In this document: positions 55,073 through 55,532 of the stretch, piece by piece
Position numbering within the stretch: the stretch's first letter is position 1
Layout: every line of letters begins with the position of its first letter
Source: an uncultured Eubacteriales bacterium
GTDB lineage: Bacteria > Bacillota > Clostridia > Lachnospirales > Lachnospiraceae
Direction of reading: 5' to 3'
Length of the DNA stretch: 55,532 nucleotides
NCBI GenBank assembly: GCA_900315015.1
Contig: OMXJ01000017.1
Span: forward strand, 1-55,532
Notes under the pieces: generated by a model
What the model was told of the DNA's origin: nothing
Databases searched by the model: none
What the model saw: the letters and a program-made list of their open reading frames with translations, nothing else
Made by a program: the position numbers and the translations under genes

Positions 55073-55113
55073 ACTTATCACCTCTGATAATTATTTTTTT
55101 TCAAGGTATTACT

Positions 55114-55168
55114 TATGCGAGATTTACATCGCATATATTATTATATCACACTTTTTTCGATTTGTGAA
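55114..55168 (-). promoter_or_regulatory. glgC promoter and 5'-terminal hairpin
   Basis: TTCACA (55163-55168), 17-base spacer, TATAAT (55140-55145). The start of transcription falls at a 7-bp perfect hairpin TATGCGA/TCGCATA (55114-55120 with 55129-55135). Confidence 0.65.
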
Positions 55169-55266
55169 CATTTTTTACAAAAAAATTTAACTTTTTTTGC
55201 GTTTTTTGTTCAGTTTTTTATCGGAATGAAAATAATTTTGGGGTTTATTTTTCATAAAAGATGTTG

Positions 55267-55333
55267 TATAATAGGAATTTGTGAAGCGGCTAAGTTCACT
55301 TCAGGAAAATGTTACATTCTCACATTTTTTTTT
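55267..55333 (+). other. Possible short plus-strand transcript
   Basis: TATAAT at 55267-55272 with a weak -35, then GTGAA/TTCAC (55281-55285 with 55295-55299) and AATGT/ACATT followed by nine T (55325-55333). Could be a 55-nt sRNA, or chance in AT-rich sequence. Confidence 0.25.
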
Positions 55334-55390
55334 AAATATTATAACAATTTCCTTAAGTAAAACTTTTACTCTTTCTTCCTATAATATTGC

Positions 55391-55532
55391 GTGAACTACC
55401 CACCGCCTAAAGGCAGTGGCCCCCCGTTAAATTGTTCACCAGACTGAGGCAGAAGAAATTCTGCCTACGATATTTAGGTTATGACACCTTTGGTTGACGC
55501 ACCAGACCATTGCTCTGTCGTATAACTTTAAG
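55391..55532 (-). mobile_element. IS200/IS605-type right end with omega-RNA-like segment
   Basis: On the minus strand, from the window edge: a segment shared with the left end (55532-55494), a hairpin AGGCAGAA/TTCTGCCT, then CCAC/GTGG-GCC/GGC hairpin with the CTTTAGGC loop (55400-55419) and GGTAGTTCAC at the end. This is the usual form of an IS605/TnpB element right end and the 3' part of its guide RNA. The tnpB gene, if intact, would lie beyond the right edge. No coding frame is called in the 142 bases. Confidence 0.6.

Overview
The window looks like a chromosomal piece of a low-GC Gram-positive Clostridium-class bacterium, most likely a Lachnospiraceae relative. The basis is the AT-rich sequence, strong AGGAGG ribosome sites, sigma-A promoters with 16-17 base spacers, the ylxM-ffh-rpsP-khpA-rimM-trmD and rpsF-ssb-rpsR operons, the glgC/glgD pair, and a sodium-pumping decarboxylase cluster typical of anaerobes. 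This is inference from gene content. Almost every gene lies on the minus strand; the exceptions are a purine permease and two small plus-strand transcripts.

Layout from left to right: a zinc-ribbon membrane protein with LEA-like repeats; a divergent AzgA-type purine permease; a membrane EAL phosphodiesterase behind tRNA-Arg(CCG); a giant double-ATPase dehydratase-activase protein; trkA-trkH potassium uptake; the SRP/ribosome maturation operon; a SpoU methyltransferase and a DUF4230 protein; a five-gene oxaloacetate decarboxylase/transcarboxylase-like sodium pump; recX and recA; an insertion-sequence relic; acylphosphatase; an EF-G-like GTPase; an S1-domain protein; and tRNA-Arg(ACG). Next comes the accessory island at about 31.7-34.0 kb. 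After it lie ilvN-ilvC, a cyclophilin, tRNA-Thr, a Sel1 protein, glyA, two tandem MutS-like ATPases, rpsF-ssb-rpsR, a GH13 glucanase, a plus-strand sRNA candidate, tilS-hpt-ftsH behind tRNA-Met, divIC, rqcP, HU and glgC-glgD.

The most interesting part is the island. On the minus strand it reads: a small protein of unknown function, then a structured RNA of about 170 nt closed by an 11-bp long-range helix and ended by an intrinsic terminator, then about three 38-bp tandem repeats, then a 399-residue stand-alone reverse transcriptase with an intact YSDD site, then about four 41-bp tandem repeats that run up to the tRNA-Arg(ACG) promoter. It lacks the hallmarks of a group II intron or diversity-generating element and shows no recognisable retron signature. 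The second candidate is the pair of MutS-family ATPases without a visible mismatch-reading domain, each carrying a repetitive low-complexity segment.

Both window ends carry the same sequence in inverted orientation, next to an IS200/IS605-type end on the right. The piece may therefore be bounded by copies of one insertion sequence, or be an assembly contig broken at that repeat. A recurring feature is a short hairpin at or near the predicted 5' end of many transcripts, including three of the four tRNAs.
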